Assembly (NCBI GenBank): GCA_001795315.1
Contig: MGOH01000074.1
Location: 1 to 7,819 of the forward strand
Length of the DNA: 7,819 nt
DNA from: Chloroflexi bacterium RBG_19FT_COMBO_48_23
Lineage (GTDB): Bacteria > Chloroflexota > Dehalococcoidia > GIF9 > UBA5620
Direction of reading: 5' to 3'
How positions within the stretch are numbered: position 1 is the stretch's first letter; the number at the start of each line of letters is the position of its first letter. The notes under the pieces were generated by a model that saw nothing but the letters and a program-made list of their open reading frames with translations, made no database searches and was not told the origin of the DNA. A program made the position numbers and the translations under genes. This document shows, piece by piece, positions 5,618 through 7,819 of this stretch.

Positions 5618-7057
5618 TTGAACAGCATCGTAAAGCAATTAGACCCCATCTTCAAGCCTAAATCGATTGCCGTATTAGGCGCCTCCGATACGGCCGGTAA
5701 ATGGGGCTATCTAATGGTGGAAAGGCCGCTGAACACGGGATTCAGCGGAGCCATATATCCGGTTAATCCAAATAAAAAAGAAATCCTGGGTCTCCGTTCT
5801 TATCGTAGTGTCTTGGATATACCAGACCAGGTTGACCTCGCAGTGATGACAGTTCCTGCTCCTACCGTCCCTGAGCTTATGCGAGAGTGTTCGCAAAAAG
5901 GTGTAAAAGGAGCGGTCCTAATCCCGGGTGGATTTGCCGAGGCCGGTAGTAAAGGAAAAGCACTCGAAGACGAGGTGGTAAAAATAGCCAGAGCAGGGAA
6001 GATACGATTTGTAGGACCCAATTGTATGGGAATATGGAGCGCTGCCGGAAACCTCAATCTTTGTTTTTACCAGGCACCTAAACCAGGAACCATCGCCTTT
6101 GTCTCTCAGAGTGGGACTTTCGGCGGATATCTCTCCGAAATAGCCAACGCCAAAGGATATGGGCTGAGTAAATTCATAAGCATAGGGAACCAGGCTGATA
6201 TCACTGCTTCCGAATACCTGGAATACCTGGCTAATGATGATTATACAAAGGTTATTGTCTTTTACATGGAAGGATTCAAAGATGGCAAAAGATTCTTTGA
6301 ACTCGCCAGGGAAGTGATAAAGAGAAAACCAATAGTGATTTATAAGGGCGGCAGCACGAACGCCGGTGCCAGAGCCACATTATCCCATACAGCATCTCTG
6401 GCTGGTTCCGAAGAGATATTTGAAGGCATGTGCCGCCAGGCAGGTATCATAAGAGTTAGAGAAGCTATACATACCTTCGAGATGGCTGAAGCACTTGTAG
6501 AGCAGCCTTCTCTTAGAGGAAGAAGAGTGGCCATTATGGGAAGTGGTGGACAGGGTGTTGTAGCTACCGATGCCTGCGCCTCTCTAGGACTTGAAGTTCC
6601 TGAATTCGACAAGGAGACAGCGATCAGTTTACAGAAACTTTTACCACCCCACGCACCTCCAGCCAGAAACCCGATTGATTTCGCCAGCGGCTACAGGACT
6701 GCCATCGATGAAACGAAAATAGTAGAAAAACTCCTAAGGCTGGATTACATCGATGGCGTGATAACCAACGTACCTGTAAATCCCATGTTTTGGGGGCCTA
6801 AGCCCACCTCAGCGGATAACGACAAGTCTCTGCCTGATGCCATCAAGACCGTACTCCAAGCAACAAAGATTTTTGCCACCCTACCCCAAAAATACAACAA
6901 GCCAATAATTACAATACGCTTTCGCCGCACCGACGACCCCACCCTGGATATCTTGAAAGAAGCTGGTATACCAGTATATGACACTCCCGAGCAATGCGCT
7001 CGCGCCATGTATGCCCTGTTCAAATACGGAGAAGCCCGAAGAGCCGCCGAACAGTGA
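5618..7057 (+). CDS. NDP-forming acyl-CoA synthetase, alpha-type (CoA-binding/ligase) protein
   Basis: A 479-residue protein with the three domains of the alpha part of ADP-forming acetyl/acyl-CoA synthetases. The CoA-binding Rossmann domain comes first (IAVLGASDTAGKWG 17-30, YPVNPNKKEILG 47-58, GPNCMGIW 133-140). The first ligase domain follows (FVSQSGTFGG 161-170, SIGNQADI 188-195, YMEGF 216-220, SHTASLAGSEE 256-266). The second ligase domain spans about 302-479 (MGSGGQGVVATDA 307-319). His257 is the expected phosphohistidine and Glu218 its partner. The reaction is acyl-CoA + ADP + Pi = acid + ATP + CoA, giving substrate-level phosphorylation, but nucleotide use needs the ATP-grasp beta subunit. 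No beta domain is fused and none follows; a tRNA comes next. The partner must be elsewhere, or the protein works differently. The start is TTG with AAGGAG. The acyl substrate cannot be told from sequence. Confidence 0.85.
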   Translation: MNSIVKQLDPIFKPKSIAVLGASDTAGKWGYLMVERPLNTGFSGAIYPVNPNKKEILGLRSYRSVLDIPDQVDLAVMTVPAPTVPELMRECSQKGVKGAVLIPGGFAEAGSKGKALEDEVVKIARAGKIRFVGPNCMGIWSAAGNLNLCFYQAPKPGTIAFVSQSGTFGGYLSEIANAKGYGLSKFISIGNQADITASEYLEYLANDDYTKVIVFYMEGFKDGKRFFELAREVIKRKPIVIYKGGSTNAGARATLSHTASLAGSEEIFEGMCRQAGIIRVREAIHTFEMAEALVEQPSLRGRRVAIMGSGGQGVVATDACASLGLEVPEFDKETAISLQKLLPPHAPPARNPIDFASGYRTAIDETKIVEKLLRLDYIDGVITNVPVNPMFWGPKPTSADNDKSLPDAIKTVLQATKIFATLPQKYNKPIITIRFRRTDDPTLDILKEAGIPVYDTPEQCARAMYALFKYGEARRAAEQ

Positions 7058-7067
7058 TGCTGTGCTT

Positions 7068-7088
7068 TCAAGGTCGCCAGAACCTTGA
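7068..7088. repeat. Inverted repeat overlapping the tRNA promoter -35
   Basis: TCAAGGT (7068-7074) and ACCTTGA (7082-7088) form a perfect 7-bp stem with a 7-nt loop, 10 nt after the acyl-CoA synthetase stop. No T-tract follows, so it is not a standard intrinsic terminator. The right arm covers most of the TTGACA of the next promoter, so it may be a regulatory site. Confidence 0.5.
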
Positions 7089-7114
7089 CACTAACTCTGG
7101 GCAAAAGCTATACT
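7085..7114 (+). promoter_or_regulatory. Strong promoter for tRNA-Ile
   Basis: A perfect TTGACA (7085-7090) and TATACT (7109-7114, 5/6) are separated by 18 bp. Transcription would start near 7121, about 6 nt before the mature tRNA, so the tRNA has its own promoter. Confidence 0.65.
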
Positions 7115-7126
7115 TCTTGCCAAGTG

Positions 7127-7203
7127 GGGCCATTAGCTCAGTCGGTTAGAGCACGGTCCTGATAAGACCGGGGTCTGTGGTTCGAGTCCACAATGGCCCA
7201 CCA
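7127..7203 (+). tRNA. trnI: tRNA-Ile (anticodon GAT), CCA encoded
   Basis: The full cloverleaf can be folded by eye. The acceptor stem is GGGCCAT (7127-7133) with ATGGCCC (7193-7199). The D arm is GCTC/GAGC with loop AGTCGGTTA. The anticodon stem is CGGTC/GACCG with loop CTGATAA, placing GAT at 7161-7163. The variable loop is five bases (GGGTC). The T arm is TGTGG/CCACA with loop TTCGAGT. Discriminator A is at 7200 and an encoded CCA at 7201-7203. All stems are perfectly paired and the length without CCA is 74 nt. The GAT anticodon reads AUC and AUU isoleucine codons. It stands alone here, not in an rRNA spacer. Confidence 0.97.
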
Positions 7204-7207
7204 TAAA

Positions 7208-7222
7208 GGTAATATTATTACC
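7208..7222. repeat. Palindrome GGTAAT-N3-ATTACC, copy 1
   Basis: GGTAATATTATTACC is a 15-bp palindrome with a 3-nt centre, starting 5 nt after the tRNA CCA end. No T-tract follows, so it does not look like an intrinsic terminator. It shares both 6-bp half-sites with the copy at 7284-7298. Confidence 0.6.
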
Positions 7223-7283
7223 CCAATTCAGCTTCGATTTTCCTCTTCGGTTTTTGGAAGTTTTAGTTTCGTAGCTAGAGTAT

Positions 7284-7298
7284 GGTAATTAAATTACC
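7284..7298. repeat. Palindrome GGTAAT-N3-ATTACC, copy 2
   Basis: GGTAATTAAATTACC has 7-bp arms around a single central A. Its outer half-sites are identical to those of the palindrome 76 bp to the left, and only the centre differs. The space between the two (7223-7283) holds no gene that I can see. Confidence 0.6.
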
Positions 7299-7350
7299 CT
7301 TACAGCTTGTTCAGCAGTATCAGGTATTGACCGATGTGAGCGATTTCACT

Positions 7351-7761
7351 CTAAACTGGCACTGATTGCTTTAATTGCTTAATTTGCTCTGCGACCTTTT
7401 TTACTTGTGCTAATTCGAGGCTTTTTGCTTTAATGCCCTCACGTGCAAGCCAGACCAATGCTTCAGTCCGATTTTCAAACTTGTTGACCTCTATCAGTAT
7501 TTCTATGCTCTCAGAAACATCGTTAGGAAGAAGAATTGTAATTGGTTTATCCCAATTAGATAGGGTCTTCTTCACTATGTCATCAGCTATTTTCTTCATA
7601 TCCCCACTTGAGGTATAGTTGTCAGGGTAGAACCGCTGCGGTCTTCCATTAGCCCTGATACCAGGCATCCGTCCTTCCCGTACTTCTTTCATTAAGGTTG
7701 TAGCCAAAGAGAAAACGGGGTCATTGGAGGCGCTACCACAAAGACCTTGGTCGAGAGCCAT
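7351..7761 (-). CDS. Ribbon-helix-helix DNA-binding protein with N-terminal winged-helix-like segment; 5' end uncertain
   Basis: 136 residues are read from the ATG at 7759-7761. Residues 73-112 (PITILLPNDVSESIEILIEV, then NKFENRTEALVWLAREGIKA) fit a ribbon-helix-helix (CopG/Arc type) domain: a beta strand with alternating residues, a first helix, an NRTEA turn and a second helix. Residues 1-50 resemble a HARE-type winged helix (SLATTLMKEVREGRMPGI, then RFYPDNY). The frame is open upstream to 7803, and its codons (LKPGLTAKEYAK before the ATG) look like the missing first helix. The ATG therefore probably lies inside the domain and the true start is lost. A TAG at 7804-7806 closes the frame within one arm of a 19-bp inverted repeat. 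Only a weak AAAGAG precedes the ATG. It may be a transcription factor or antitoxin-like regulator; no toxin gene is seen. Confidence 0.6.
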   Translation of the reverse strand: MALDQGLCGSASNDPVFSLATTLMKEVREGRMPGIRANGRPQRFYPDNYTSSGDMKKIADDIVKKTLSNWDKPITILLPNDVSESIEILIEVNKFENRTEALVWLAREGIKAKSLELAQVKKVAEQIKQLKQSVPV

Positions 7762-7814
7762 CTTAGCATACTCTTTAGCCGTAAGCCCCGGTTTCAGAGT
7801 ATGCTAAGATGGCT
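7756..7814. repeat. Perfect 19-bp inverted repeat at the right end of the window
   Basis: AGCCATCTTAGCATACTCT (7756-7774) is the exact reverse complement of 7796-7814, with a 21-nt spacer. A second, shifted pairing exists between TCTTTAGCC (7772-7780) and GGCTAAAGA (7811-7819). The left arm covers the ATG and upstream codons of the ribbon-helix-helix gene. It could be a hairpin or operator, an inverted duplication, or an assembly fold-back near a contig end. Confidence 0.85.
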
Positions 7815-7819
7815 AAAGA

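Noticed and set aside
5455..5655. Minus-strand 66-codon open frame between the PPC gene and the acyl-CoA synthetase
   Set aside because: It overlaps the start of a firmly identified gene, has no recognisable motif, and its hydrophobic look is likely a by-product of the opposite strand.
5800..7104. Minus-strand open frames inside the acyl-CoA synthetase gene
   Set aside because: They are antisense to a conserved 479-residue protein with catalytic residues in place, and their compositions are rich in Ser/Pro/Arg as expected of shadow frames.
7204..7260. Palindrome after tRNA-Ile as an intrinsic terminator
   Set aside because: The 6-bp AT-rich stem is followed by CCAATTC rather than a T-tract, so it is listed as a repeat instead.

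Overview
This window looks like bacterial chromosome of moderate GC with compact genes in both orientations. The mix is one I associate with uncultured Chloroflexota, in particular Dehalococcoidia-like lineages: YtxH and PrsW-like membrane proteins, PAC2 proteins, a PPC/DUF296 protein, the alpha part of an ADP-forming acyl-CoA synthetase, and a DegV protein. There is no rRNA or other phylogenetic marker, so this placement is an inference of low to moderate confidence. Several good sigma70-type promoters and Shine-Dalgarno sites show that it is bacterial. No transposase, integrase or CRISPR array is visible.

Layout. (a) 1-1305, minus strand: a three-gene membrane set, read as a PrsW-like intramembrane protease homologue, a small single-pass protein, then a YtxH-domain protein cut by the left edge. 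The genes are tightly spaced with their own ribosome binding sites and probably form one operon. (b) 1430-1903, minus strand: a double zinc-ribbon protein anchored by one membrane helix. (c) 2119-2958, plus strand: a DegV/FakB-type fatty-acid-binding protein behind a near-consensus promoter, divergent from (b). (d) 3000-4747, minus strand: two PAC2-family proteins in tandem with a 2-nt gap. (e) 4951-5358, plus strand: a PPC/DUF296 protein, divergent from the PAC2 pair across a 203-bp region with a promoter on each strand. (f) 5618-7057, plus strand: a CoA-binding/CoA-ligase protein of the NDP-forming acyl-CoA synthetase alpha type, with no beta (ATP-grasp) subunit in the window. (g) 7127-7203: tRNA-Ile(GAT) with encoded CCA and its own promoter. 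(h) 7204-7350: a non-coding stretch with two related 15-bp palindromes. (i) 7351-7761 and upstream, minus strand: a probable ribbon-helix-helix DNA-binding protein with an N-terminal winged-helix-like part. Its 5' end is disrupted by a perfect 19-bp inverted repeat at the right edge.

The genes do not form one obvious pathway. DegV (acyl carriage) and the acyl-CoA synthetase alpha protein could both touch acyl metabolism, but they are separate transcription units. The parts most worth a second look are the inverted repeat that breaks the last gene, the paired palindromes beside the tRNA, the PrsW-like protein that lacks the expected histidine, and the tandem PAC2 genes facing a PPC gene. I do not see convincing evidence of a complete new multi-gene system.
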